Notes under the pieces: model-generated
Databases searched by the model: none
What the model was told of the DNA's origin: nothing
What the model saw: only the letters and a program-made list of their open reading frames with translations
Part shown: one piece after another, positions 34,690 through 42,812 of the stretch
Numbering within the stretch: the stretch's first letter is position 1
How the letters are laid out: each line of letters begins with the position of its first letter
DNA from: CADEGL01 sp050180485
GTDB lineage: Bacteria; Pseudomonadota; Alphaproteobacteria; CADEGL01
Assembly (NCBI GenBank): GCA_050180485.1
Contig: JBFXED010000019.1
Location: 1 to 64,000, forward strand
Direction: 5' to 3'
DNA length: 64,000 bases
Program-made: the position numbers and the translations under genes

Positions 34690-35553
34690 TCAAACAAGGT
34701 CCTTTGGGTTGAACGTCAGCGTCATGTCACGCCAGATATCGTAGCTGTCGGACGGAAGCTTGAGCGGATTGCAGCGCGGGTTGAGCACGGCGCGCATCGC
34801 GCTTTCGGCCAAGGTCCGATAGAACGGATCGCTGCCCATCCGGCCAGGGTCGCGCGGTTCCACGCGCTGCACCGCGCCGTCGGGACCAAGCTGCATCCGA
34901 ATCTCGACCACCATGTTCTGGATGTCCTTCGCGCCCGCGGGGACGTTCCAACATTGTTTGATCTGCTGCCGGACCAGATCGCCGAGCTGTGCCTCGCGGC
35001 GCGTTCGGTCCAGATTGGAAACGGCGGCATTCGGCGTCGGCGGCGTTTGCGTCTCTGTCTTGGGCGCGGGCTTGTCATTCGCCTTTTTCTGTTCCTGGTC
35101 CAGCTTTTCGACCGTCTTGAGAACCGATGCCATCAGATTCTTGTTCTGGGTCGGCGGCTCCGGCTTTTCCTTAACGACCGGGCGCACCTGGGGTTCCGGC
35201 GGCTGGGGCTGCGCGGTCTCTTTCGGCGGCTCGGGTTTGGGCGGCTGGGGCTTTGGCAACGGCACGGCGTCGGACTGCTGCTCGACCTTGGGCGCCGGCG
35301 GCTGCGGCGGCGGCGGAGTGGGCGGCGTCGGCGTGGGCGGTTCGGGCTTGGCCTCCTTGGGCGGCTCGGGCGCCGGCTCTTGCTTCGGCTCCGGCTTGGG
35401 CTCCGACTGCGACTGCGGCAAAGATGCCACGATCTCGACCGGCATGATCGGCTCGGGCATCTCCCGGTCGAAATCCAAAAGCGGCCAGATCACCGCGGCG
35501 AAGAAAACGATGCCGAGGTGGAGCCCCGCCGAGTAATAGGCGGCTCTGCGCAT
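34690..35553 (-). CDS. tolA: TolA, energy-transducing protein of the Tol system
   Basis: The protein has 287 residues. One N-terminal membrane helix (about residues 9–27, LHLGIVFFAAVIWPLL) anchors it to TolQ and TolR. Domain II is an extended Pro/Glu/Lys/Gln-rich rod of about 100 residues (PEPKPEPKQEPAPEPPKEAK) instead of the Ala/Lys helix of E. coli. The C-terminal domain (LVRQQIKQCWNVPAGAKDIQN, MQLGPDGAVQRVEP) contacts TolB and Pal. The high proline content suggests a stiff polyproline spacer. Confidence 0.93.
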   Translation of the reverse strand: MRRAAYYSAGLHLGIVFFAAVIWPLLDFDREMPEPIMPVEIVASLPQSQSEPKPEPKQEPAPEPPKEAKPEPPTPTPPTPPPPQPPAPKVEQQSDAVPLPKPQPPKPEPPKETAQPQPPEPQVRPVVKEKPEPPTQNKNLMASVLKTVEKLDQEQKKANDKPAPKTETQTPPTPNAAVSNLDRTRREAQLGDLVRQQIKQCWNVPAGAKDIQNMVVEIRMQLGPDGAVQRVEPRDPGRMGSDPFYRTLAESAMRAVLNPRCNPLKLPSDSYDIWRDMTLTFNPKDLV

Positions 35554-35554
35554 G

Positions 35555-36022
35555 CTAGGGAGACTTCTTCGGCCTCTGCGAGGCCGTCCCCTGCGGCATC
35601 TCGGCGATGAGCGCGACCTTGCTGAAGCCTGCGGACGACAACGTGCCCATCACCTCCATCACGCGCCCGTAATCGACCCCCCGGTCGCCGCGCACAAAGA
35701 CGCGGGTGTCATGCTTGTTGGCCGTGATCGCCTCAAGCTTAGGCGTCAACGAATCCAGCGAGATTTCGGTTTCCTGCAAAAACACCTTGCCGTCCTGCTT
35801 GATTGAAACCACCAGCGGCTCGCCGGGCTCCGTGATCGGCTTGGCGTCCGTCTTGGGCAGATCGACAGGAACGCCGACCGTCAGCAGCGGCGCCGTGATC
35901 ATGAAGATGACCAGCAACACGAGCATGACGTCCACAAGCGGCGTAACGTTGATCTCGTGCGACGGCGCATAGCGTGCGCGCATGCCGCCACCTTTGCCGC
36001 CTCCGCCGAGTTTGGCTCCCAT
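35555..36022 (-). CDS. tolR: Tol–Pal system protein TolR
   Basis: The protein has 155 residues, ExbD/TolR family. An N-terminal basic-glycine segment precedes a single membrane helix that begins INVTPLVDVMLVLLVIFMITAP, with the conserved Asp in LVDVM needed for proton coupling. The periplasmic domain ends VFVRGDRGVDYGRVMEVMGTL. It is arranged tolQ–tolR–tolA with 3-nt and 1-nt spacings, so it is part of one operon. Confidence 0.95.
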   Translation of the reverse strand: MGAKLGGGGKGGGMRARYAPSHEINVTPLVDVMLVLLVIFMITAPLLTVGVPVDLPKTDAKPITEPGEPLVVSIKQDGKVFLQETEISLDSLTPKLEAITANKHDTRVFVRGDRGVDYGRVMEVMGTLSSAGFSKVALIAEMPQGTASQRPKKSP

Positions 36023-36025
36023 GGG

Positions 36026-36757
36026 TTAGCTCCGCTCCTCGAGTTGGCGCGACAGCACCGCGCTGAACTCGCCGGCGAAGGCTTCGAGGCGCGCCGTGTA
36101 ACGGACCAGATCGCCCGAAATCTTGTTGTAGGCCACAACCGCCGGAATGGCGGCGACCAGACCCAGCGCCGTCGCGAACAACGCTTCCGCGATACCGGGC
36201 GCCACAACCGCCAGGCTGGTGTTCTTCGACACGGCAATGGCCTGGAAACTGTTCATGATACCCCAGACCGTGCCGAACAGGCCGATGAACGGCGCGGTCG
36301 AACCGACCGAGGCCAGGAAGGTCATGTAGCGCTCGAGGCGCTCCATCTCGCGCGTCACTGTGATCATCATGACGCGCTCGATGCGCTCCTTCAGAAGCTG
36401 CTTGGCCACATCGTCGCGCGCACGGCCCTTTGCCTGGGCCCGACGCCATTCCGCCATCGCGGCGGAGAACACCGCTGTCATGGGGTCCTGCGGCCTCTGC
36501 CCGATATGGTCGTAGAGCTGGTCGAGCGATCCGCCGGACCAGAACGATTCCTCGAACTGCGTGGTGCGTTGGTTGATGCGGCGGATGCGCGTCATCTTTT
36601 CGAAGATGATCGTCCAGCACCAGAACGACGCGGCCAGAAGGCCGATCATCACCAGTTTCACGATGACGTCGGCGCGAAGGAACAGATGCCAGAATGACAT
36701 ATCGTAAGCGCCGACCGATCCGGCCAGCGCTGTGGCATCGATTGCGGTTTGTTGCAT
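36026..36757 (-). CDS. tolQ: Tol–Pal system protein TolQ
   Basis: The protein has 243 residues, MotA/TolQ/ExbB family. The first helix is at about 30–50 (LVMIGLLAASFWCWTIIFEKM). A cytoplasmic loop follows, then two C-terminal helices around FLASVGSTAPFIGLFGTVWGIMN and ATALGLVAAIPAVVAYN, with the conserved Thr/Gly/Pro residues of the proton channel. It forms the inner-membrane motor with TolR. It lies downstream of ybgC by 21 nt. Confidence 0.96.
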   Translation of the reverse strand: MQQTAIDATALAGSVGAYDMSFWHLFLRADVIVKLVMIGLLAASFWCWTIIFEKMTRIRRINQRTTQFEESFWSGGSLDQLYDHIGQRPQDPMTAVFSAAMAEWRRAQAKGRARDDVAKQLLKERIERVMMITVTREMERLERYMTFLASVGSTAPFIGLFGTVWGIMNSFQAIAVSKNTSLAVVAPGIAEALFATALGLVAAIPAVVAYNKISGDLVRYTARLEAFAGEFSAVLSRQLEERS

Positions 36758-36778
36758 GGTTTCTTGCTCGCGTGTGGC

Positions 36779-37210
36779 TTAAGGGTTGGAACGGAACGCC
36801 GCGAGGATCGCGGCCGGAATACGGGCCGGGCGCCCCGCCCGGTTGACGCAGGCGAGACGGACCTTGAGGCGGGTCAGCACGGCGTCCTCGCGCGTGATGT
36901 CCTGGTCCGCCTCCAACGTGGCGCCGCCGACATGGGTCACGCGGGTGCGGACTTCGAGCGCGTCGTCGAGGCGCGCGGGTAAAAGATAATCCGCGCTGCA
37001 GGCGCGCACCGCGAAGACCACGCCATCCTTGGCGTCCAACTGGCGATGATCAAAGCCCCGCGCACGCAGCATCTCGGTTCGCGCCCGCTCGGCGAATTTG
37101 AGGTAGTTCGCGTAATAGACGATGCCGGCCGCATCCGTGTCCTCGTAATAGACGCGGAATGGAAAGACATGCTCCGGTACCGGCTTGGCGATTTCGGCGG
37201 CGCTAGGCAT
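36779..37210 (-). CDS. ybgC: Tol–Pal-associated acyl-CoA thioesterase YbgC
   Basis: The protein has 143 residues, a hot-dog 4HBT-class thioesterase. FRVYYEDTDAAGIVYYANYLKFAERARTEML is characteristic, with catalytic Asp26 in the EDTDAAG stretch. LEADQDITREDAVLTRLKVRLACVN completes the fold. It hydrolyses short-chain acyl-CoA or acyl-ACP. It precedes tolQ, as in many proteobacteria, and its ATG overlaps the last 8 nt of ruvB. Confidence 0.94.
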   Translation of the reverse strand: MPSAAEIAKPVPEHVFPFRVYYEDTDAAGIVYYANYLKFAERARTEMLRARGFDHRQLDAKDGVVFAVRACSADYLLPARLDDALEVRTRVTHVGGATLEADQDITREDAVLTRLKVRLACVNRAGRPARIPAAILAAFRSNP

Positions 37211-38267
37211 CGTTCGCCTCCTCGCGCCCAGCCAGAAGATCGAGCTGCGCGCTTTCGCGCTTCGGCACCGTGAGACCCAGATAGCGATAGCCCTGGTCCG
37301 ACAGCATGCGACCGCGCGGCGTGCGCTGAATCAAGCCTTGCTGGATCAGGAACGGCTCGATCACCTCTTCGATCACGTCACGCTGATCCGACAGCGCAGC
37401 CGAAAGCGTCTCTACGCCGACCGGCCCGCCGCCGTAATGCTGGGCGATGCAGCCCAGATAGCGCCGATCCATCGTGTCGAGCCCGCGGGCATCCACGTCC
37501 ATACGCATCAGCGCGGCGTCGGCCACCTTGCGGTCGATGCGCGCAGCGCCATCCACGGCCGCGAAGTCGCGCACGCGGCGCAGCAGGCGGCCAGCGATGC
37601 GCGGGGTGCCGCGCGACCGGCGCGCCACCTCGTCGGCGCCGTCGTCGGTCATGGCGACGCCCAAAAGCCCGGCGCCGCGCAGAACGATGCTCTGCAGTTC
37701 GGCCGTGTCATAGAACTCGAGGCGCAGCGGGATGCCAAACCGTTCGCGCAAGGGCGTGGTGACTAGGCCCGTGCGCGTTGTGGCGCCCACCAACGTAAAG
37801 GGCGGCAGGTCGATGCGGATCGAGCGCGCGCCCGGCCCCTCGCCGATCATCAGATCGAGCTGAAAATCCTCCATCGCGGGATAAAGCACTTCCTCGATGG
37901 CAGGATTGAGGCGGTGAATTTCGTCGATGAAGAGCACATCACGCGGCTCGAGCGCCGTCAGCAGTGCGGCCAAGTCGCCCGCGCGCGCGATGACGGGGCC
38001 GGAGGTCGCGCGGAAGTTCACGCCCAACTCACGCGCGACGATCTGGGCCAAGGTCGTCTTGCCCAAGCCCGGCGGGCCGTGGAACAGGACATGGTCCAGC
38101 GCCTGCTTGCGGCTGCGCGCAGCGGCGATGAAGACCGCGAGGTTCTCGCGCGCCTGCTTCTGACCGACGAAATCCTTCAGCGTCTGGGGACGCAATGTCG
38201 GGTCGCCCGAATCGTCCTTATCGGTGCGGCGCTGGAAATCGGGGCTGACCACGCGCTCCGCCGTCAC
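37203..38267 (-). CDS. ruvB: Holliday-junction helicase subunit RuvB
   Basis: The protein has 354 residues with a GTG start overlapping the ruvA stop by 4 nt. It has AAA+ motifs Walker A GPPGLGKT (64–71) and FIDEIHRLNP, sensor GATTRTGLVTTPLRERFG and the C-terminal winged-helix domain containing TPRGRMLSDQGYRYLG. It drives branch migration of Holliday junctions with RuvA. It is flanked by ruvA and ybgC in one leftward operon. Confidence 0.98.
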   Translation of the reverse strand: MTAERVVSPDFQRRTDKDDSGDPTLRPQTLKDFVGQKQARENLAVFIAAARSRKQALDHVLFHGPPGLGKTTLAQIVARELGVNFRATSGPVIARAGDLAALLTALEPRDVLFIDEIHRLNPAIEEVLYPAMEDFQLDLMIGEGPGARSIRIDLPPFTLVGATTRTGLVTTPLRERFGIPLRLEFYDTAELQSIVLRGAGLLGVAMTDDGADEVARRSRGTPRIAGRLLRRVRDFAAVDGAARIDRKVADAALMRMDVDARGLDTMDRRYLGCIAQHYGGGPVGVETLSAALSDQRDVIEEVIEPFLIQQGLIQRTPRGRMLSDQGYRYLGLTVPKRESAQLDLLAGREEANDA

Positions 38268-38878
38268 GACGCTAGCTCCTTCAGCCCGGCGCGCACCAGC
38301 GCCTCGACCTTGGCATCGGCGCCCAGCTTGGCCGAGGCGCGCGCAACCGCGCCGAATGCTTCCGTGCGGCCATAGCCGAGATTGACGAGAGCGGACACGG
38401 CATCGCCCGTACCGCCGGCCTCTCCACCGCGCGCCGCGGCACCGGCCGGCGCTGCGACGGAAACCGGCGACGCCAGGTCGGCGATGCGATCCTTCAGTTC
38501 ATTGACCAGGCGCATCGCGAGTTTCGGCCCGACGCCGTCGGCACGCGAAACCATGGCCTTGTCTTGCGCAGCGATCGCCTGCGCGATCTCATCGGGCGTC
38601 AGCGCGGAAAGGATCGACAGCGCCACCTTGGCGCCCACGCCCTGCACCGTCGTCAGCAAGCGATACCAATCACGCTCGAGACGGTCGGAGAATCCGTAAA
38701 GGACAATGCGGTCTTCGCGCACCGTCGTTTCCACGAGCACGCTGGTGTTACCGCCGCGCACCGGCAGCTTGCCGAGCGTACGCCGCGAGCAAAACACTTG
38801 GTAACCGACGCCGTTGACGTCGACGACCGCCGAATCCTCGTCGACCGAATCGATCACGCCGGTAAGCTTGGAGATCAT
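38264..38878 (-). CDS. ruvA: Holliday-junction recognition subunit RuvA
   Basis: The protein has 204 residues. The N-terminal OB-fold MISKLTGVIDSVDEDSAVVDVNGVGY is followed by helix-hairpin-helix segments (LLTTVQGVGAKVALSILSAL and ADGVGPKLAMRLVNELK). A flexible Ala/Gly linker leads to the C-terminal domain III (SALVNLGYGRTEA) that contacts RuvB. It overlaps ruvC (ATGA) and ruvB (GTGA). Confidence 0.97.
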   Translation of the reverse strand: MISKLTGVIDSVDEDSAVVDVNGVGYQVFCSRRTLGKLPVRGGNTSVLVETTVREDRIVLYGFSDRLERDWYRLLTTVQGVGAKVALSILSALTPDEIAQAIAAQDKAMVSRADGVGPKLAMRLVNELKDRIADLASPVSVAAPAGAAARGGEAGGTGDAVSALVNLGYGRTEAFGAVARASAKLGADAKVEALVRAGLKELAS

Positions 38879-39390
38879 GGCCGCGCCCCCGCGGCCAATT
38901 GCGCGGCCTGACGGTAAGCGGGTGAAGAGCGGTGATGGGCATGGCAGATGGCGACAGCCAAGGCGTCTGCCGCGTCCGCACTGTCGATCTTGCAGCTCGG
39001 CAACAGCGTCCGGACCATAAGCTGAATCTGCGTCTTTTCCGCATGGCCTGCGCCGACGACAGATTTCTTGATTTGGTTCGGCGCATATTCGGCCACGCTC
39101 AAACCGAGCCGCGCGGGTGCCAGCATCACCACGCCGCGCGCCATGCCGAGCTTCAGGGTCGATTCGGGATTCTTATTCACGAACACGGTTTCGACGGCGG
39201 CTTCGTCCGGCGCGTGTTCGGCGATCACAGCGGCCAGCGCCTCATGCAAAGCGGCCAGACGCTCGCCCATCGGACGGCTATCGGCGGGCGCGATGACGCC
39301 GTTGGCGACATGCGACAGGCGCAGACCCTCAACGCGGATGATTCCCCATCCGGTCCGCCTAAGGCCGGGATCAAGTCCCAGCAGCTTCAA
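38875..39390 (-). CDS. ruvC: Holliday-junction resolvase RuvC
   Basis: The protein has 171 residues from a TTG start at 39390, matching the family length; the open frame upstream overlaps yebC. LLGLDPGLRRTGWG carries the first catalytic Asp, AAVETVFVNKNPESTLKLG the Glu, and SADAADALAVAICHAHH the final Asp pair. It cleaves Holliday junctions after RuvAB migration. The start is a TTG without a strong ribosome-binding site, so expression is probably low, or coupled to yebC, which ends 19 nt upstream. Confidence 0.94.
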   Translation of the reverse strand: MKLLGLDPGLRRTGWGIIRVEGLRLSHVANGVIAPADSRPMGERLAALHEALAAVIAEHAPDEAAVETVFVNKNPESTLKLGMARGVVMLAPARLGLSVAEYAPNQIKKSVVGAGHAEKTQIQLMVRTLLPSCKIDSADAADALAVAICHAHHRSSPAYRQAAQLAAGARP

Positions 39391-39409
39391 CGCCGCACCG
39401 CCATCAGGC

Positions 39410-40156
39410 TCACGCCCTCTCCTTCTGGAGAATCTCTTCCGGCACGTCGAGATTGGCGAAGACATGTTGCACGTCATCGAGTTCGTCGAGCGTCTCGATC
39501 AGACTCAGGACTTCCTCGGCGGTCTCGCCCGCGACGGGGACATCGATGCTCGCGCGCCAGACGAAGCCAGCCGACTTGGGTGCGCCCAGCTTCTTCTCCA
39601 GGACTTCACGCACCTCGTTGAAGGCATCGACCGAGCAGATCACCTCGTGCCCGTCGGTCGACGACTGCACATCGTCGGCGCCGGCCTCAACCGCCGCCTC
39701 GAACACGGCCTCCGTCGCGCCCGCCTCGGGCGGGAAGAACAGGTTTCCGACGCGCTGGAACATGTGGCTGACACTGCCGGTCTCGCCCAGGTTGCCGCCG
39801 TGCTTGGTGAAGGCAGAGCGCACGTCACCGGCGGTGCGGTTCCGGTTGTCCGTCAGCGCTTCGACGATCAGCGCGACACCGCCCGGCGCGTAGCCTTCGT
39901 AGCGTACTTCCTGATAGGCGTTTTCCTCGTTGCCGGCCGCGCGCTTGACCGCCCGCTCGATGCTGTCCTTCGGCATGTTCGCCGCGCGCGCGTTCAACAT
40001 GGCCAAGCGCAGACGCGCATTCTGGGCGGGATCGGGCAATCCGGAGCGGGCCGCCACGATGATTTCGCGCGCGAGCTTGGAAAACAGACGGGACCGCTTG
40101 GCGTCCTGGGCGCCTTTGCGGTGCATGATGTTCTTGAATTGAGAATGACCTGCCAT
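39410..40156 (-). CDS. yebC: YebC/PmpR-family protein
   Basis: The protein has 248 residues, starting MAGHSQFKNIMHRKGAQDAKR, the invariant opening. GGNLGETGSVSHMFQRVG and YEGYAPGGVALIVEALTDNRNRTA are family signatures. Members are described as transcriptional regulators, and some as translation factors that ease proline-rich stalls. It stands first in the leftward yebC–ruvCAB–ybgC–tol block. In a genome with so many polyproline proteins (TolA, CpoB, the OmpA-like protein), the translation role is attractive but untested. Confidence 0.96.
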   Translation of the reverse strand: MAGHSQFKNIMHRKGAQDAKRSRLFSKLAREIIVAARSGLPDPAQNARLRLAMLNARAANMPKDSIERAVKRAAGNEENAYQEVRYEGYAPGGVALIVEALTDNRNRTAGDVRSAFTKHGGNLGETGSVSHMFQRVGNLFFPPEAGATEAVFEAAVEAGADDVQSSTDGHEVICSVDAFNEVREVLEKKLGAPKSAGFVWRASIDVPVAGETAEEVLSLIETLDELDDVQHVFANLDVPEEILQKERA

Positions 40157-40168
40157 CGTCCAACGTCA

Positions 40169-40190
40169 GCTAAAAACTGGCTAAAACCTG
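40169..40190. repeat. Tandem 11-nt repeat in the yebC leader
   Basis: GCTAAAAACTG (40169–40179) is followed directly by GCTAAAACCTG (40180–40190); the units differ at one position. They lie 13 to 34 nt before the yebC start on the minus strand, between a TATAGA-like -10 candidate further upstream and the start codon. They could be an operator or just leader sequence. Confidence 0.5.
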
Positions 40191-40324
40191 TAGCCGGAAA
40201 GGATTTCTATACCATATGTGGTGTTTTCGCGCCTAGCGGCGCGCAGGGCGCGTTGGCGAGAAACTGCCGGGTCAATATGGCAGGAATACGGCTCTGAACC
40301 CGCGATTTACGGGGCTGAACGCCC

Positions 40325-41137
40325 CTAGGCGGGCATAGCGGGCTCCAAAATGCCACCCAGCCGCAAGGGAGAAACCCGCTTCGCCCGGCCGGTGGCGTCG
40401 TCGGTCTCAACCACGACCCCACACAGGGTGGCTTCGCCATCGGCGGGAGCCAGCCGTTCCGTCGGCAGCTTGCGGGTGAAGCGGTAGACCGAGCCCTCAT
40501 GCTGCATGCCGATGACCGAGTGATAGTCGCCGCACATGCCGAGGTCGGTCAGATAACCCGTGCCCTTGGGCAGGATGCGCGCGTCTGCGGTCGGCACATG
40601 GGTGTGGGTGCCGACCACGAGCGAGACCCGCCCATCGCAGTGATAGGCCATGGCCTGCTTCTCGCTGGACGCCTCGCCATGCAAGTCGAGCAGGATCGCA
40701 TGGGCCGTTCGGCCGAGCTGATGGCTGGACAGCATCGTATCGACGCAAGCGAAGGGATCGTCCAGCGGATCCATGAACAGGCGCAGCATGACGTGCATCA
40801 CCACGACGGTGCGCCCATCCAGCGTCTTGTAGACGCCCATGCCCTTGCCGGGCGTGCCCTTGGGGAAGTTCTGCGGGCGCAGAAGACGCGGATCGCCGTC
40901 GATGTAGGGGATGATCTCGCGCTGGTCCCAGACGTGGTTGCCGGTCGTGATGACATCTACACCCGCGCCATAGACGCTCTGGCAGATCTTGCCGGTGATG
41001 CCGAAACCGCCCGCCGCGTTCTCGCCGTTGGCCACGACGAAATCCAGACCCAACTTCTTGCGCAGTTCCGGCACCTGCTCGACGACAGCATCACGCCCGC
41101 TGCGTCCCACGATGTCGCCGAGAAACAGGATCTTCAT
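40325..41137 (-). CDS. YmdB-type metallophosphoesterase (cyclic nucleotide phosphodiesterase)
   Basis: The protein has 270 residues from ATG 41137; the long frame upstream is only the shadow of the folate gene. MKILFLGDIVGRSGRDAV, FVVANGENAAGGFGI, ITTGNHVWDQRE, LDLHGEASSEKQA and LVVGTHTHVPTADARIL provide the two-metal site. Members hydrolyse 2',3'-cyclic nucleotides and affect biofilm and RNA decay in Bacillus. Its start codon overlaps the stop of the folate cyclo-ligase gene (ATGA). Confidence 0.92.
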   Translation of the reverse strand: MKILFLGDIVGRSGRDAVVEQVPELRKKLGLDFVVANGENAAGGFGITGKICQSVYGAGVDVITTGNHVWDQREIIPYIDGDPRLLRPQNFPKGTPGKGMGVYKTLDGRTVVVMHVMLRLFMDPLDDPFACVDTMLSSHQLGRTAHAILLDLHGEASSEKQAMAYHCDGRVSLVVGTHTHVPTADARILPKGTGYLTDLGMCGDYHSVIGMQHEGSVYRFTRKLPTERLAPADGEATLCGVVVETDDATGRAKRVSPLRLGGILEPAMPA

Positions 41138-41730
41138 GCCTTGGCTCCAAATTGGATCGCTTCGACCTCGGTAACCAGCCAATCGAGCGGCTGATCGTGG
41201 GCCTCGCGCGGCACCTGCGCCACTTCCTGGCCGGCATAGGCGACCCCGACCGCCAGCACACGCCCCGCCGCGCGCAAGTCCGCGAGCGTCATGTCGTAAT
41301 AACCCGCCCCGTGCCCCAAACGGAACCCTTCCCGGTCGAATGCCAGGAGCGGCACCAGAAGAAGCGACGGCGTCAGCACGGCGGCATCGGGCGCGGGCGC
41401 GAGAATGCCGAGCGAGCCCGGCACCATCGCATCGCCTTTGCGCCAGGCGCGGAACAACAGCGGTTTGCCGCGCCCCTGCACGACGGGCAGGCAGAGCGAG
41501 TGGCCGCGCGCGGCCAAATCCGCCATCAGCACACGCGGATCCATCTCGCCTTCCATCGGCCAGTAGCCTGAAACGACCGCGCCGACGGCGGGCATGATCG
41601 CGCGCCCGAAGTTTCGGCACAGCCGCTCGCCCGCGCCGCGGCCGGCGGCCGTGTGTGCAGCGCGCTGCGCCATGCGCGCCGCCGCGCGCAACGTGCGCTT
41701 GGCGTCGGTCATGGCGGCATCAGACGGCAT
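41134..41730 (-). CDS. 5-formyltetrahydrofolate cyclo-ligase
   Basis: The protein has 198 residues. KRTLRAAARMAQRAAH, VVSGYWPMEGEMDPRVLM and LLLVPLLAFDREGFRLGHGAGYYD (the ATP- and folate-binding motif) identify the family. It converts 5-formyl-THF to 5,10-methenyl-THF using ATP. The position directly downstream of zapA and a 6S-like RNA matches the ssrS–ygfA arrangement known from E. coli. A second ATG at 41712 is an alternative start. Confidence 0.93.
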   Translation of the reverse strand: MPSDAAMTDAKRTLRAAARMAQRAAHTAAGRGAGERLCRNFGRAIMPAVGAVVSGYWPMEGEMDPRVLMADLAARGHSLCLPVVQGRGKPLLFRAWRKGDAMVPGSLGILAPAPDAAVLTPSLLLVPLLAFDREGFRLGHGAGYYDMTLADLRAAGRVLAVGVAYAGQEVAQVPREAHDQPLDWLVTEVEAIQFGAKA

Positions 41731-41744
41731 GGGATTCTCGGCAG

Positions 41745-41905
41745 GGAAACAGGCGGAGCCAGATCGGCCGTCGGCGAGTCATGTCCACTGGAGCCTGCGT
41801 AAGCAGGTGGGCGCCATGTACCGAGGCCAGGGCCCCGGCAGAGACAGCTCCCTAGTGGTTTACATTGGCCCCCGGGACGACGATTGCCTAACGCGCCGCC
41901 CAGCA
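41745..41905 (-). ncRNA. ssrS: 6S RNA candidate
   Basis: The segment between zapA and the folate cyclo-ligase gene is noncoding and strongly self-complementary. GGGCGG (41902–41897) pairs with CCGCCT (41756–41751) as a closing stem, an internal CGTCG/CGACG pairing follows, and the apex is the hairpin CCTGC-TTAC-GCAGG (41807–41794). This long, interrupted rod of about 160 nt, in exactly the locus where 6S RNA is found across proteobacteria, supports the call. 6S RNA binds sigma-70 holoenzyme in stationary phase. Ends are approximate. Confidence 0.65.
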
Positions 41906-41920
41906 CCGCCCAATGGGAAT

Positions 41921-42259
41921 CTAGGCGTGCTCCAGCCGCGCGGCAATGTCCTCGATGCGCGCGGCGACGCCTTCCAGCGCCGAGGCCGCGCGCGCATCCG
42001 CCTTCGAGGCGGTGGAACGCGCGTCGTCCGAGGTCTTACGGGTTTCGTCGAGCTGCCGCGTGACCTCGGACAATTCGTCCGCGATCAGGAGGCTGACCAT
42101 GACCAGGAGGCGCATGTCGCCGATCTGCCCCATGGCGGCAACCAGCTCGGACACACGGCGGTCGATATAGCCCGCCAACTGACGCAGATGATCTTCCTGG
42201 CCGTCGTCGCAGGCGATCTGGTAGGCGCGGCCGTTGATGGTGACGCTGACTTGCGCCAT
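41921..42259 (-). CDS. zapA: Cell-division protein ZapA
   Basis: The protein has 112 residues. VTINGRAYQIACDDGQEDHLRQLAGYIDRRV is the conserved globular head, followed by RLLVMVSLLIADELSEVTRQL and a coiled-coil tail with ARAASALEGVAARIEDIAARL. ZapA cross-links FtsZ filaments at mid-cell. It lies 1 nt after a second coiled-coil gene, so the two are co-transcribed. Confidence 0.93.
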   Translation of the reverse strand: MAQVSVTINGRAYQIACDDGQEDHLRQLAGYIDRRVSELVAAMGQIGDMRLLVMVSLLIADELSEVTRQLDETRKTSDDARSTASKADARAASALEGVAARIEDIAARLEHA

Positions 42260-42260
42260 C

Positions 42261-42527
42261 TCAGCTCTCCAGCAGCCGCGTGATGCGGTCGATGGTGTCC
42301 TCTAGCCGGCGGGTCACGTCGCGATTCGCCTCGGCCAGCGAGGCGGCACGCGCCTCCGCGGCGCTGGCGGCTGCCTGAGCGGCGTCGGCCGCCGTCTGAT
42401 TTTGGTCGGCCGCATCGCGACCTTCGACGGCTGCGGCTTCCACGCGGGCGACACGCGCGGCAACCGCGCTCTCCAAGCGGTCGAGGGATTTTTCCAAGCG
42501 CTGTGAAGCGCTGTCGAAGCTTGTCAT
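42261..42527 (-). CDS. Small coiled-coil protein (DUF4164-like)
   Basis: This 88-residue protein is predicted to be almost wholly helical: SQRLEKSLDRLESAVAARVARVEAAA and NRDVTRRLEDTIDRITRLLES show heptad spacing. It contains no Cys or membrane segment. Similar short coiled-coil proteins sit upstream of zapA in alphaproteobacteria and may assist the Z-ring, by analogy with ZapB; that is inference from position. The family name is from memory and unverified. Confidence 0.75.
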   Translation of the reverse strand: MTSFDSASQRLEKSLDRLESAVAARVARVEAAAVEGRDAADQNQTAADAAQAAASAAEARAASLAEANRDVTRRLEDTIDRITRLLES

Positions 42528-42812
42528 CGGTTGCGCGATGGTGGCGGATGGGTACTGTTCGGACCATACGACGGCACATGAGGGAGGTCAACGAACGCCT
42601 TGCGCCCCAGGGATTTTTTGCCTCAGGCGCAGGTACGCAACGAAGCGGCCGGCAAGGCCGTCGGAATCACCCCGGACAAACCATGAACCCGATTGACGTG
42701 ATCCCGGCGGCACAGCATGTTGCGCACCGTCCGTTTCGGCCCCGTTGTCGGGCCGTCCATCCCGAACGGGGGCATGCCGCGCGCGCAACGCCCGCCCGCC
42801 CCACAGGCTCCA
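42528..42812. other. Intergenic region between divergent coiled-coil/zapA and tkt genes
   Basis: The segment of 285 nt is GC-rich and must contain the divergent promoters, but I see no clear -35/-10 pair, RNA gene or repeat. An in-frame ATG at 42774 with GGGGG upstream is an alternative tkt start. Confidence 0.5.

Noticed and set aside
41138..41620. N-terminal extension of the YmdB-type protein
   Set aside because: This part of the frame is antisense-free but is a shifted reading of the folate cyclo-ligase gene; the conserved MKILFLGD start lies at 41137.
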